Below, piece after piece: positions 8,591 through 17,785 of a stretch of DNA of 64,000 bases. Below the pieces are notes generated by a model. The model did no database searches. It was not told the DNA's origin and worked only from the letters and a program-made list of their open reading frames with translations. This DNA comes from an uncultured Lachnospiraceae bacterium (GTDB lineage Bacteria; Bacillota; Clostridia; Lachnospirales; Lachnospiraceae). Numbering within the stretch: position 1 is the first letter of the stretch; every line of letters begins with the position of its first letter. Both the position numbers and the translations under genes were made by a program. The stretch spans positions 62,001 to 126,000 of the forward strand of contig CADAOZ010000001.1 of NCBI GenBank assembly GCA_902789735.1, in the 5' to 3' direction.

Positions 8591-9679
8591 ATGGCAAGAG
8601 TCTATAATTTTTCAGCCGGCCCCGCAGTACTGCCGGTCGAAGTCTTACAGGAAGCGGCGGATGAAATGCTGGATTACCGCGGAAGCGGCATGTCCGTCAT
8701 GGAAATGAGCCACCGCGGCAAGATCTTTGACGGTATCATCAAGGAGGCGGAGGCTGATCTTCGTGAACTGATGCAGATCCCCGACAACTACAAGGTACTG
8801 TTCCTGCAGGGCGGCGCCTGGACCCAGTTCGCGGCTGTCCCCATGAATCTGATGAAGAACAGAAAAGCGGCTTATATCGTGACCGGCCAGTGGGCCAAAA
8901 AGGCCTGGCAGGAAGCCGGCAAATACGGCGAGGCGGTCAAGGTGGCTTCTTCCGAGGACAAGACTTTTTCCTATATCCCCGACTGTTCTGATCTGGACAT
9001 TCCCGAAGACGCGGATTATGTCTACATCTGCGAGAACAATACCATCTACGGGACCAAGTTCCATACACTGCCCAATACCAAAGGCAAGGACCTGGTGGCG
9101 GACGTTTCCTCCTGCTTCCTGTCCGAGCCTGTGGATGTCAGCAAATACGCGGTCATCTACGGCGGCGTGCAGAAGAATATCGGTCCTGCCGGCGTCGTGA
9201 TCGCCATCATCCGTGAGGACCTGATCACAGACGACGTGCTTGAAGGCACCCCTACCATGCTCAAGTGGAAGACACAGGCGGACAATGATTCCCTGTTCAA
9301 TACCCCTCCCGCTTACGGCATCTATATCTGCGGCAAGGTCTTCAAATGGCTCAGGAAGCAGGGCGGCCTGGAAGCGATTAAGGCCAACAATGAGAAAAAA
9401 GCGAAGATCCTTTATGATTACCTGGATTCCTCTAAGCTTTTCAGGGGCACTGTCCGCAAAGAGGACCGTTCCCTGATGAACGTGCCTTTCGTGATCGGCG
9501 ACAAGGAAATGGAAGCCCGGTTCGTGAAGGAAGCGGAAGCCAACGGCCTGGTCAGCCTCAAGGGCCACAGGACCGTCGGCGGCATGCGGGCCAGCATCTA
9601 CAACGCCATGCCTATTGAAGGTGTTGAAAAGCTGGTTGCCTTTATGAAGGAATTCGAAGCGGCCAACACGGCTGAATAA
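8591..9679 (+). CDS. serC: Phosphoserine aminotransferase
   Basis: PLP enzyme of the serine pathway: 3-phosphohydroxypyruvate plus glutamate gives O-phosphoserine. The 362-residue product starts with the typical 'RVYNFSAGPAVLPVEVL', has 'MSVMEMSHRG' and 'LFLQGGAWTQF', and the PLP-binding Lys195 in 'YGGVQKNIGPAG'. The C-terminal 'LKGHRTVGGMRASIYNAMP' is diagnostic. AAGGAGG lies 10 bases upstream. It is followed by serA and a DUF1015 gene, a common clostridial trio; no serB is seen here. Confidence 0.97.
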   Translation: MARVYNFSAGPAVLPVEVLQEAADEMLDYRGSGMSVMEMSHRGKIFDGIIKEAEADLRELMQIPDNYKVLFLQGGAWTQFAAVPMNLMKNRKAAYIVTGQWAKKAWQEAGKYGEAVKVASSEDKTFSYIPDCSDLDIPEDADYVYICENNTIYGTKFHTLPNTKGKDLVADVSSCFLSEPVDVSKYAVIYGGVQKNIGPAGVVIAIIREDLITDDVLEGTPTMLKWKTQADNDSLFNTPPAYGIYICGKVFKWLRKQGGLEAIKANNEKKAKILYDYLDSSKLFRGTVRKEDRSLMNVPFVIGDKEMEARFVKEAEANGLVSLKGHRTVGGMRASIYNAMPIEGVEKLVAFMKEFEAANTAE

Positions 9680-9770
9680 TAACCGGATCCGGAACGGAAC
9701 GGACCGGCAAAAGCAGGCATCATGGACGGCCGGGGCAGGGCTCCCGGCCCCATGGTGCATTGTTATTGTC

Positions 9771-9825
9771 TGCCGCCATGGCGGCATCTTTACGGAATGA
9801 GAAAAGGAAGGGCGCCCCGGCGCCC
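9771..9825 (+). other. Two short palindromes in the serC-serA gap
   Basis: A 16-base palindrome TGCCGCCATGGCGGCA (9771-9786) is followed by TCTTT, and GGGCGC/GCGCCC (9810-9815 with 9820-9825) lies just before the AAGGAG site of serA. They may adjust serA expression relative to serC; neither is a convincing terminator. Confidence 0.35.
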
Positions 9826-9845
9826 GGAGAAGGAGATAGGAATTC

Positions 9846-11009
9846 ATGTTTAAATATTACTGCCTGAACAACATAGCCACGGAAGGCCTGCGCAAGTTCT
9901 CCGCCCTGTATGAGCGAACAGAGGATATGGACCAGGCGGACGGCATCCTGGTCAGAAGCGCCAAAATGCATGACATGGAGTTTTCAGACAATCTGCTGGC
10001 CATTGCCCGGGCGGGCGCGGGCGTCAATAACATCCCCCTGGACAGATGCGCCGAGAAAGGTATTGTCGTCTTCAATACGCCCGGCGCCAACGCCAACGGC
10101 GTCAAGGAGCTGGTCTTCGCGGGCATGCTGCTGGCTTCCCGTGACATTGTGGAAGGCGTGGACTGGGTCCGGGCCAACTGGAAAAATCCCGATATCGCCA
10201 AAGTGGCGGAAAAGGAGAAGAAACAGTTCGCGGGTACCGAGATCCGGGGCAAGAAGCTGGGCATCATCGGCCTGGGCGCCATCGGCGTCCGTGTGGCCAA
10301 CGCGGCCATCGACCTGGGCATGGAGATCTACGGCTATGACCCCTACGTTTCCGTGGACGCTGCCTGGAACCTGAACCGCAGCGTCAAACATGTGACGGAC
10401 GTGAAAGAGATCTATGAGCTTTGTGATTTCATCACCATCCATGTACCGGCCCTGCCCTCCACCAAAAACATGATCAACAAGGATGCCATCGACATGATGA
10501 AGGACGGCGTGATCCTGATCAATATGGCCAGGGATTCCCTGGTCGATGAGAAAGAGGTCATCCGGGCCATCGAGGCCGGCAAGATCCGCCGCTACGTCTC
10601 TGACTTCCCCAACCCCACGGTGGCCGGCAAGCCCGGATGTGTCACGACCCCCCATCTGGGGGCTTCCACCCAGGAGTCCGAGGTCAAGTGCGCCAAGATG
10701 GCTGTCGAGGAGATGCAGAACTACATCGAGAACGGCAATATCATCAACAGTGTCAACTATCCCAGATGCGATATGGGCATCTGTACCGTCCAGGGCCGGA
10801 TCGCCATCCATCACAAGAACCAGGCCAACATGATCACCCAGTTCTCGACCATTATCGGCGCTTCCGATGTCAACATCGCGGAAATGGCCAACAAGTCCAA
10901 GGACACCGTTGCCTATACCCTGATCGACATTGACGGTCCTGCCGATGAGGAGCTGATCACCATGCTCCGGTCCGTGGAAGGCGTATACCGGGTACGTGTC
11001 ATCAAATAA
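9846..11009 (+). CDS. serA: D-3-phosphoglycerate dehydrogenase, short ACT form
   Basis: NAD-dependent oxidation of 3-phosphoglycerate, the entry to serine. The 387-residue product has 'RAGAGVNNIPLDRCAEKGIV' near 58, the Rossmann motif 'GIIGLGAIGVRVANAA' near 140, a catalytic Arg in 'INMARDSLVDEKEV', and the His in 'TTPHLGASTQESE'. After about residue 315 there is a compact ACT domain ('QFSTIIGASDVNIAEM' to 'VEGVYRVRVIK'), the usual serine or amino-acid sensing module. It lacks the extra allosteric domain of long SerA enzymes. Start ATG with AAGGAG upstream. Confidence 0.96.
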   Translation: MFKYYCLNNIATEGLRKFSALYERTEDMDQADGILVRSAKMHDMEFSDNLLAIARAGAGVNNIPLDRCAEKGIVVFNTPGANANGVKELVFAGMLLASRDIVEGVDWVRANWKNPDIAKVAEKEKKQFAGTEIRGKKLGIIGLGAIGVRVANAAIDLGMEIYGYDPYVSVDAAWNLNRSVKHVTDVKEIYELCDFITIHVPALPSTKNMINKDAIDMMKDGVILINMARDSLVDEKEVIRAIEAGKIRRYVSDFPNPTVAGKPGCVTTPHLGASTQESEVKCAKMAVEEMQNYIENGNIINSVNYPRCDMGICTVQGRIAIHHKNQANMITQFSTIIGASDVNIAEMANKSKDTVAYTLIDIDGPADEELITMLRSVEGVYRVRVIK

Positions 11010-11057
11010 AAGACCGGCGGCAGGATACAGGTTCAGACAGACAAAAGGAGATCATTT

Positions 11058-12299
11058 ATGGCAAATATTCGTCCCTTTCAGGCCTACCGGCCCAGAAAAG
11101 GCATGGAATCCCTGATGGCGGCCCTCCCTTATGACGTGTTCAGCAGGGAGGAGGCAAAGGAGGAGGTCAAGGGCAATCCCTTCTCCTTCCTCAGGATCGA
11201 CCGGGCCGAGACCCAGTTCGATGACAGCGTCAGCACGTATGACGACCGGGTCTACGCCAAAGCGGCAGAGCTGCTGCAGAGCCAGATTGAGACGGGCCTG
11301 TTCGTACAGGACGACCGTCCCTGCTTCTATCTTTATGAGCAGATCATGGCCGGCCGGGCCCAGACAGGCCTGGTCGCCTGCGCTTCGATCGATGATTACC
11401 TGAATAATGTGATCAAAAAGCACGAAAATACCCGGGCTGATAAGGAAATTGACAGGATCCGTCACGTGGACGCCTGCAACGCCCAGACGGGCCCCATCTT
11501 CCTCTGCTACCGCAACCATGCCGTGATCGATGAGATCGCCGCCAGGACCATGCAGTCGGAACCCGTATGCGATTTTATATCGGGGGACCGGATCCGCAAT
11601 CAGGTCTGGGTCATTTCCGACCCGGAGGATGTTGCGGCCATCCGGAAGGCCTTTGAAGAGATCGACAGCATTTATATTGCCGACGGCCACCACAGGAGCG
11701 CGTCCGCGGTCCGGGTGGGCCTGAAGAGAAGGCAGGAGCATCCCGGCTATACGGGCGAGGAGGAATTCAATTACTTCCTGTCAGTCCTTTTCCCGCAGAA
11801 CCAGCTGATGATCATGGACTACAACCGGGTCGTCAAGACCCTGGGATCCTACACGGCGGAGACTTTCCTGCAGGCCCTGTCCCGGGTCTATGAGATCGGT
11901 CCCGCGCAGAAAGAACAGGTCAGGCCGGCCGCCAAAGGAGAGGTGGGCCTTTATCTGGAAGGCAGCTGGTATCTGATGAAGATCCGGGAGGAATATAAGA
12001 GCAGCGATCCCGTGGAGGGCCTGGACGTGGCCCTGCTGCAGAAATATGTCCTGCTGGACCTGCTGGGCATCGAGGATCCCAAGACAGACCAGCGGATCGC
12101 CTTTGTAGGCGGGATCCGGGGACTGGAGGAACTGGAGAGAAGAGTGGACCGGGGCAAAGCCAAAGCGGCTTTCGCCATGTATCCTACCTCCATCCAGGAA
12201 CTGTTCGACGTGGCGGACGCAGGGCGCCTGATGCCGCCCAAATCCACCTGGTTCGAGCCCAAGCTCCTGAGCGGGCTTTTCATCCATACGCTGTCCTGA
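11058..12299 (+). CDS. DUF1015 family protein
   Basis: A 413-residue soluble protein of the DUF1015 family. Typical features are the N-terminal 'IRPFQAYRP' and 'ALPYDVFSREEA', 'NPFSFLRIDRAE', and the central 'YIADGHHRSASAVRVG' that looks like a nucleotide or metal site. Function is not known; the steady link with serC and serA in Clostridia suggests a role in serine metabolism, which is inference. A strong AAAGGAG site and a 48-base gap from serA place it in the same transcript, which ends at the hairpin at 12312-12338. Confidence 0.9.
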   Translation: MANIRPFQAYRPRKGMESLMAALPYDVFSREEAKEEVKGNPFSFLRIDRAETQFDDSVSTYDDRVYAKAAELLQSQIETGLFVQDDRPCFYLYEQIMAGRAQTGLVACASIDDYLNNVIKKHENTRADKEIDRIRHVDACNAQTGPIFLCYRNHAVIDEIAARTMQSEPVCDFISGDRIRNQVWVISDPEDVAAIRKAFEEIDSIYIADGHHRSASAVRVGLKRRQEHPGYTGEEEFNYFLSVLFPQNQLMIMDYNRVVKTLGSYTAETFLQALSRVYEIGPAQKEQVRPAAKGEVGLYLEGSWYLMKIREEYKSSDPVEGLDVALLQKYVLLDLLGIEDPKTDQRIAFVGGIRGLEELERRVDRGKAKAAFAMYPTSIQELFDVADAGRLMPPKSTWFEPKLLSGLFIHTLS

Positions 12300-12311
12300 T
12301 GACAGACTGGA

Positions 12312-12345
12312 CCCTTCCGGCCGGACCGGCCGGAGGGGCCTTTAC
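12312..12345 (+). terminator. Terminator of the ser operon
   Basis: An 11-bp G+C-rich stem with one G-T pair (12312-12322 with 12328-12338), 5-base loop, weak CCTTTA tail. Confidence 0.65.
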
Positions 12346-12427
12346 CGGCACTGCCTGGAAAAATCCGTAAAAAACCGAAAAAATCTGCGCAAAGACAGAT
12401 TCATAAGATTCCCCGCAGGAAAAACAC

Positions 12428-12456
12428 TTGCCAAAAACGGATTTAGTTTATATAAT
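12428..12456 (+). promoter_or_regulatory. Promoter of tRNA-Thr
   Basis: TTGCCA (12428-12433), 17-base spacer, TATAAT (12451-12456). Start near 12463, about 43 bases before the mature tRNA. Confidence 0.85.
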
Positions 12457-12505
12457 ATACAGGTCTGCAGATATTGATGCGGATAAAACCGAACAGACGG
12501 GATAT

Positions 12506-12578
12506 GCTGGAATGGCGCAGTCGGTAGCGCAACTGATTCGTAATCAGTAGGTCGAGGGTTCAAGTCCCTTTTCCAGCT
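12506..12578 (+). tRNA. tRNA-Thr (anticodon CGT)
   Basis: Acceptor arm GCTGGAA pairs with TTCCAGC (12571-12577), the D arm is GCGC...GCGC, the anticodon stem ACTGA/TCAGT encloses the loop TTCGTAA with anticodon CGT, and the T arm is AGGGTTCAAGTCCCT. CCA is not encoded. It reads ACG codons. It has its own promoter and a strong terminator. Confidence 0.95.
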
Positions 12579-12585
12579 CTGGGTT

Positions 12586-12641
12586 ACGCGAATGTGCCGG
12601 TGCCTTTCAGGGGGACGTGTCATTCGCGTTTTCTTTTTTTT
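12586..12641 (+). terminator. Terminator of tRNA-Thr
   Basis: ACGCGAATG (12586-12594) pairs with CATTCGCGT (12621-12629) followed by a T-rich run to 12641. Confidence 0.9.
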
Positions 12642-12765
12642 CACGGAAAAGTTTTTGTAAATAACTTTTTTATTGAATAGCATCGGCCGTATTCCGCGGC
12701 ATCATACAGAATACAGCAGGGCGTACTGTACCTACGGGTGCCGGGACGCCGGACAGGAGAGATAT

Positions 12766-14154
12766 ATGGCACAGCTCTGGGGCGGCAGATTTACCAAGGA
12801 GACCAACGCGGCTGTCAAGTCTTTTAATGACTCACTGGCTTTTGACAGCAGGCTTTATTATGAGGATATCACCGGCAGCATGGCCCACGCCGCCATGCTG
12901 GGACGGCAGGGGATCATCAGCCAGGAGGAAGCGGATAGGATCCGCAGCGGCCTGCGCGGGATCCTGATGGACATTGAAAAAGGAGAACTGGTCTTTGAAG
13001 ACGGCTATGAGGATATCCACAGCTTTGTGGAGGCCCATCTGATCGAACGGATCGGAGATGCCGGCAAAAAGCTGCACACCGGCAGGAGCCGCAATGACCA
13101 GGTGGCACTGGATATGCGCATGTATGTCCGCAAGCAGACGGAAGCGGTCCGCAATGAACTGATTTCCCTGCTCCGGACCATCCTGCGGCTGATGGAAGAA
13201 AACACGGACACCTTTATGCCCGGTTTTACCCACATGCAGAAGGCCCAGCCGGTCACCCTGGCCCACCATCTGGGCGCCTATTTTGAAATGTTCAAACGGG
13301 ACGTACAGCGGATCGGCGACTGCAGGGAACGGCTCAACCTGTGCCCGCTGGGCGCGGGCGCCCTGGCCGGCACCACCTATCCCCTGGACAGGAATTTCAC
13401 CGCCCTGGAACTGGGATTCCGGGGACCGACCCTTAACAGCATGGACTCTGTTTCCGACCGGGACTATGTAATTGAATTCCTGTCGGACCTGTCCCTGGTC
13501 ATGATGCATCTGTCCCGATTCTCCGAGGAGATGATCCTGTGGAATTCCAATGAATACAGGTTCGTGGAGATGGATGACGCCTATTCGACGGGCTCCAGCA
13601 TCATGCCCCAGAAGAAGAACCCCGACATCTGCGAGCTGGTCCGCGGCAAGACCGGCCGGGTCTACGGGGCTCTGATGAGCCTTCTGACCACCATGAAGGG
13701 CATTCCCCTCGCCTATAACAAGGACATGCAGGAAGACAAGGAACCGGCTTTTGACGCCATCGACAATACACTGGCCTGCATCTCCCTGTTCAACGGCATG
13801 CTGGGCACCCTGACTTTCCATAAGGACGTCATGGAAAAGAGCGCCGTCCGTGGTTTCACCAACGCGACCGACGCGGCGGACTACCTGGTCCTCAAGGGAA
13901 TCCCCTTCCGGGACGCCCATGGCATCATCGGCCGTCTGGTCCTGTACTGTATTGAACAGGGCAAAGGCATTGAGGAACTGGGGCTGGAGGAACTGCGGCA
14001 GTTCTCGGAAGCTTTTGACAGCGACATTTATGACGCTGTCTCCCTGAAGACCTGCGTGGACAAACGGCTGACCATCGGCGGCCCGGCGGCCGCGGCCATG
14101 GAGGATGTGATCCGGCAGGAAAAGGAATGGCTGGCTTCCGTCGGGTCCATATAA
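12766..14154 (+). CDS. argH: Argininosuccinate lyase
   Basis: Splits argininosuccinate into arginine and fumarate, the last step of arginine synthesis. The 462-residue product begins 'AQLWGGRFTKETN', has 'HTGRSRNDQVALDMRM', 'GFTHMQKAQPVTLAHHLGA', and the superfamily signature 'GSSIMPQKKNPD' with the catalytic Ser at 277/278. AGGAG before 12766 fixes the start; the in-frame extension to 12673 overlaps non-coding leader. argG is not adjacent. A TTGAATA element lies about 90 bases upstream, too short to call an ARG box. Confidence 0.96.
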   Translation: MAQLWGGRFTKETNAAVKSFNDSLAFDSRLYYEDITGSMAHAAMLGRQGIISQEEADRIRSGLRGILMDIEKGELVFEDGYEDIHSFVEAHLIERIGDAGKKLHTGRSRNDQVALDMRMYVRKQTEAVRNELISLLRTILRLMEENTDTFMPGFTHMQKAQPVTLAHHLGAYFEMFKRDVQRIGDCRERLNLCPLGAGALAGTTYPLDRNFTALELGFRGPTLNSMDSVSDRDYVIEFLSDLSLVMMHLSRFSEEMILWNSNEYRFVEMDDAYSTGSSIMPQKKNPDICELVRGKTGRVYGALMSLLTTMKGIPLAYNKDMQEDKEPAFDAIDNTLACISLFNGMLGTLTFHKDVMEKSAVRGFTNATDAADYLVLKGIPFRDAHGIIGRLVLYCIEQGKGIEELGLEELRQFSEAFDSDIYDAVSLKTCVDKRLTIGGPAAAAMEDVIRQEKEWLASVGSI

Positions 14155-14262
14155 GTGCCGGATCATAAAGGCAGAGAAATCAGATAAAACGTGTCCCTTC
14201 TCCGGAAGGCGCGGCAGAACCAATATATTCCGGAAGAAATACCCGGAGGAATGGAGTAGCAT

Positions 14263-15348
14263 ATGAGTAAGAAACTGAGAGTAGGTATCCTGGGCGGTAC
14301 CGGCATGGTCGGACAGAGATTCATTTCCCTGCTGGACAATCACCCCTGGTTCGAGGTGACCACCATCGCGGCAAGTCCCCGCAGCGCGGGCCAGACCTAT
14401 GCCCGGGCGGTCGAAGGCAGATGGAAACTGGATGAGCCGATCCCTGAGGCGGTCCAGAACATCGTTGTCAAAAATGTGCAGGATGTGGACGCGGTCGCGT
14501 CGGAAGTGGATTTCTGCTTCAGCGCCGTTGACATGTCCAAGGATGAGATCCGTGCCATCGAGGAAGCGTACGCGAAGACGGAGACTCCCGTTGTTTCCAA
14601 CAACAGCGCCCACCGCTGGACCCCCGATGTCCCCATGGTCATCCCGGAGATCAACCCGGAGCATACCGAAGTCATCAAATACCAGAAGGAGAGACTGGGC
14701 ACAAAGAGAGGCTTTATCGCCGTCAAGCCCAACTGCTCCATCCAGAGTTATACACCCGCGCTGGCGGCCTGGAAGGAATTCGAGCCCTATGAGGTCATCG
14801 TATCCACCTATCAGGCGATCTCCGGCGCCGGCAAGAATTTTGCCTCCTGGCCGGAAATGGTCGGCAACGTGATCCCCTACATCGGCGGCGAAGAGGAAAA
14901 GAGCGAGAAGGAGCCCCTGCGCGTCTTCGGCCATATTGAGAACGGACAGATCGTTCCCGCCGAAGGTCCTGTCATCACCAGCCAGTGCATCCGGATCCCT
15001 GTCCTGTACGGCCATACCGCGACGGTATTTGTCAAGTTCCGGAAAAAAGCCACAAAGGAACAGCTGATTGAAAAGCTGGTCAGCTTTAAGGGCCTGCCCC
15101 AGGAGCTGCAGCTGCCCAGCGCCCCGAAGCAGTTCATCCAGTACATGGAAGAGGACAACCGTCCCCAGGTCCTTGCGGATGTCAACTATGAGCACGGCAT
15201 GGGCGTCTCCATCGGCCGTCTCCGTGAGGATACCGTTTATGACTGGAAGTTCGTGGGCCTCTCCCACAATACCATCCGCGGCGCCGCGGGCGGCGGCGTG
15301 CTCTGCGCCGAACTGCTCAAGGCCCAGGGGTATATCCAGGCAAAGTGA
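14263..15348 (+). CDS. asd: Aspartate-semialdehyde dehydrogenase, archaeal/fungal type
   Basis: NADPH-dependent reduction of aspartyl phosphate to aspartate semialdehyde, the branch point to lysine, threonine and methionine. The 361-residue protein has the Rossmann motif 'GILGGTGMVGQRFI', 'VVSNNSAHRW', and the catalytic Cys158 in 'VKPNCSIQSYTPAL', then 'STYQAISGAG'. The length and the motif 'PNCSIQ' with long middle insert match the archaeal/fungal branch of the family rather than the classical enterobacterial enzyme. A GGAGGAATGGAG ribosome site precedes the ATG. It ends before a terminator-like hairpin. Confidence 0.93.
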   Translation: MSKKLRVGILGGTGMVGQRFISLLDNHPWFEVTTIAASPRSAGQTYARAVEGRWKLDEPIPEAVQNIVVKNVQDVDAVASEVDFCFSAVDMSKDEIRAIEEAYAKTETPVVSNNSAHRWTPDVPMVIPEINPEHTEVIKYQKERLGTKRGFIAVKPNCSIQSYTPALAAWKEFEPYEVIVSTYQAISGAGKNFASWPEMVGNVIPYIGGEEEKSEKEPLRVFGHIENGQIVPAEGPVITSQCIRIPVLYGHTATVFVKFRKKATKEQLIEKLVSFKGLPQELQLPSAPKQFIQYMEEDNRPQVLADVNYEHGMGVSIGRLREDTVYDWKFVGLSHNTIRGAAGGGVLCAELLKAQGYIQAK

Positions 15349-15388
15349 CCTGCCCGGCCCCGCGGCCGGCAGAATAGCTGATCCATCC

Positions 15389-15426
15389 GATGCCGGCGGC
15401 CCGCAGCGTTCGCCGGCATCTGTTAT
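15389..15426 (+). terminator. Terminator after asd
   Basis: A 10-bp perfect stem (15389-15398 with 15411-15420) followed by TGTTAT. Confidence 0.6.
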
Positions 15427-15515
15427 CTCCGGCAGATCCGGCCCGCAGTCCGGACCTGTCCTTCCCCCGTATTTCCGGGGGCGTCAGGAGCCCTGATCAC
15501 CGGAATGGAGTGTAC

Positions 15516-17663
15516 ATGCCCAAACGTGTTTTTATTGCAGAAAAGCCCAGCGTCGCCCGCCAGTTCGCCGACGCCCTGGGAATTCAGTTCCGGTCCCGGG
15601 ACGGCTATATGGAGGGACCGGATACCATCGTGACCTGGTGCGTCGGCCACCTGGTGACCATGTGTTATCCCGACGCCTATGATGAGAAATACAAGCGGTG
15701 GTCCCTTTCGACCATTCCCTTTATCCCGGAACAGTACAGATACCAGGTCATCGACAGCGTCAAAAAGCAGTTCAATATCGTCAAAAAGATCCTGACCGAT
15801 CCGGACGTGGAGACCATTTATGTCTGCACCGACTCCGGAAGGGAGGGGGAGTATATCTACCGCCTGGTCGCCCAGGAGGCCGGGGTCACCGGCCGGGACC
15901 AGAAGAGGGTGTGGATCGATTCCCAGACCCGGGAGGAGATCCTGCGCGGCATCCGGGAGGCGAAGCCCGAATCCGAATACGACAATCTGGGCGCTGCCGC
16001 CTATCTGCGGGCCAAAGAAGACTACCTGATGGGCATCAACTTTTCCCGGGCACTTACCCTCAAATACGGGAACGGGATCCGGGATTTCCTGGGACAGGAC
16101 CGCTGCGTGATTGCCGTGGGCCGGGTCATGACCTGTGTCCTGGGCATGGTGGTCCGGCGGGAACGGGAGATCCGGGACTTCGTCAAGACCCCTTTCTACC
16201 GTGTCATCGGCACTTTCCGTCCCCTGGACGGACAGGCGGATCCGCAGGCGCCGGAAACGGAAAGCTTCCAGGCGGAATGGAAATCCATGGAAGGGAGCAT
16301 TTATTTTAATTCTCCCCGCCTTTATAAGGACAGCGGTTTCCTGAAGGAAGAGGACGCCAAAGCCCTGATCGCGTACCTGCGGGAAGGGCCGGCGGAAGAG
16401 CGGATCCCGGTGGTGGAATCCGTTTCCCGCAAGAAGGAGACCCGGCGGCCGCCCCTGCTCTACAACCTGGCCGAGCTGCAGAATGACTGTTCCCGCTTCT
16501 TCAAGATCAGTCCTGACCAGACCCTGCAGGCAGCCCAGGAGCTGTATGAGAAGAAACTGACGACTTATCCCAGGACAGACGCCAGAGTCCTGTCCTCCGC
16601 GGTGGCCAAAGAAATCGGGAAAAATCTGAAGGGCCTGTCCCGCCTGCCCATGTACCTGCCTTATCTGCGCAGGATCCTGGAAAGCGGCAGCTATCAGAAG
16701 ATCGGCGCCACCCGCTATACCAATGACAAAGCCATTACCGACCACTATGCCATCATACCGACCGGAGACGGCCTGCAGGCCCTGTCCTCCTGCTCCCCGA
16801 CGGTGCAGAAGGTCTATGAGCTGATCGTCCGCCGCTTCCTGGCCATCTTTTATCCGCCGGCCGTCTTTGACAGGATCACTCTGACCGTACGGGTCCGGAC
16901 CGAGCGCTTTATCGCCCAGGTGAAGACCTGCCGGGAAAAAGGCTATCTGGAAGTCATGGAATATTCCTTCTTTGACAAAAAGAAGCAGGAGGACGGCAGC
17001 GGCGCGGAAGGGACGGACAGCGGGGAAAAGCCGGAGGATACCGGTATTTCCGCCGCCATGGCGGCCCGCCTGCGTAAGAACATGCATCTGACGGCGGAGG
17101 ATTATACCATCAAAAAAGGCGAGACCAGCCCGCCCAAGCGCTACAATTCGGGCAGCATCATCCTGGCCATGGAGAACGCCGGCCAGCTGATCGAGGAAGA
17201 GGAGCTGCGGGAGCAGATCCGGGGCAGCGGCATCGGCACCAGCGCCACCCGGGCCGAGATCCTCAAAAAGCTGGTGGCCAACCGGTATCTGGCCCTTAAC
17301 AAAAAGACCCAGATCATTACGCCGACCCAGCTGGGCGAAATGATCTATGATACCGTGGACTGCTCCATCCGGTCCCTCCTGGATCCCAAGCTGACGGCCA
17401 GCTGGGAGATGGGCCTGACCCGGGTCGCCGAGGGAACGGTCACGGAAGCGGAGTATCTGGAAAAGCTCAACGGCTTTGTGGCCCGCAGGACCAACTATGT
17501 CAAGGAATCGGACTTCGGCATGGCCCTGCAGCAGCAGTACCGCAAAAACGCGGTATACTATAAGCAGGTCCGCAAAAGTACCGCCCCGGCAGAGAAGAAG
17601 ACCGGGACGGCCGACGGGACCGGCAGCCGGAAACGGAGGAAGAAAAAGACCGGCGGGATATAA
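15516..17663 (+). CDS. topB: DNA topoisomerase III
   Basis: Type IA topoisomerase that decatenates and relaxes single-stranded DNA through a 5'-phosphotyrosine. The 715-residue product has the TOPRIM start 'FIAEKPSVARQFADALG', 'CTDSGREGEYIYRL' (DxG variant that is common in Firmicute TopB), and the active-site Tyr351 in 'TTYPRTDARVLS'. The 'GIGTSATRAEILKKL' motif near 575 is also typical. There is no C-terminal zinc domain; the protein ends in a basic tail 'SRKRRKKKTGG'. The start at 15516 is chosen for the natural N-terminus and a GGAATGGAG site; an in-frame extension back to 15390 crosses the preceding terminator. Confidence 0.94.
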   Translation: MPKRVFIAEKPSVARQFADALGIQFRSRDGYMEGPDTIVTWCVGHLVTMCYPDAYDEKYKRWSLSTIPFIPEQYRYQVIDSVKKQFNIVKKILTDPDVETIYVCTDSGREGEYIYRLVAQEAGVTGRDQKRVWIDSQTREEILRGIREAKPESEYDNLGAAAYLRAKEDYLMGINFSRALTLKYGNGIRDFLGQDRCVIAVGRVMTCVLGMVVRREREIRDFVKTPFYRVIGTFRPLDGQADPQAPETESFQAEWKSMEGSIYFNSPRLYKDSGFLKEEDAKALIAYLREGPAEERIPVVESVSRKKETRRPPLLYNLAELQNDCSRFFKISPDQTLQAAQELYEKKLTTYPRTDARVLSSAVAKEIGKNLKGLSRLPMYLPYLRRILESGSYQKIGATRYTNDKAITDHYAIIPTGDGLQALSSCSPTVQKVYELIVRRFLAIFYPPAVFDRITLTVRVRTERFIAQVKTCREKGYLEVMEYSFFDKKKQEDGSGAEGTDSGEKPEDTGISAAMAARLRKNMHLTAEDYTIKKGETSPPKRYNSGSIILAMENAGQLIEEEELREQIRGSGIGTSATRAEILKKLVANRYLALNKKTQIITPTQLGEMIYDTVDCSIRSLLDPKLTASWEMGLTRVAEGTVTEAEYLEKLNGFVARRTNYVKESDFGMALQQQYRKNAVYYKQVRKSTAPAEKKTGTADGTGSRKRRKKKTGGI

Positions 17664-17785
17664 AGCATAAAACTGCCCGGAAAGGCAGCAGAAAAAGAGA
17701 TCAAAAACGGATCCCGGACAGGGTACAGCGCCGCCCCGGGAATCCAGTACACAAGGAGGGCCCCGCGGGGCGGAAAGGAAAGAAT

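Noticed and set aside
12832..15267. An 811-codon minus-strand frame across argH and asd
   Set aside because: It has no recognisable domain or ribosome site and lies opposite two certain genes.
15516..17663. topB as part of an integrative element
   Set aside because: No integrase, conjugation or relaxase genes are near, and composition is like the neighbours; likely the chromosomal copy.
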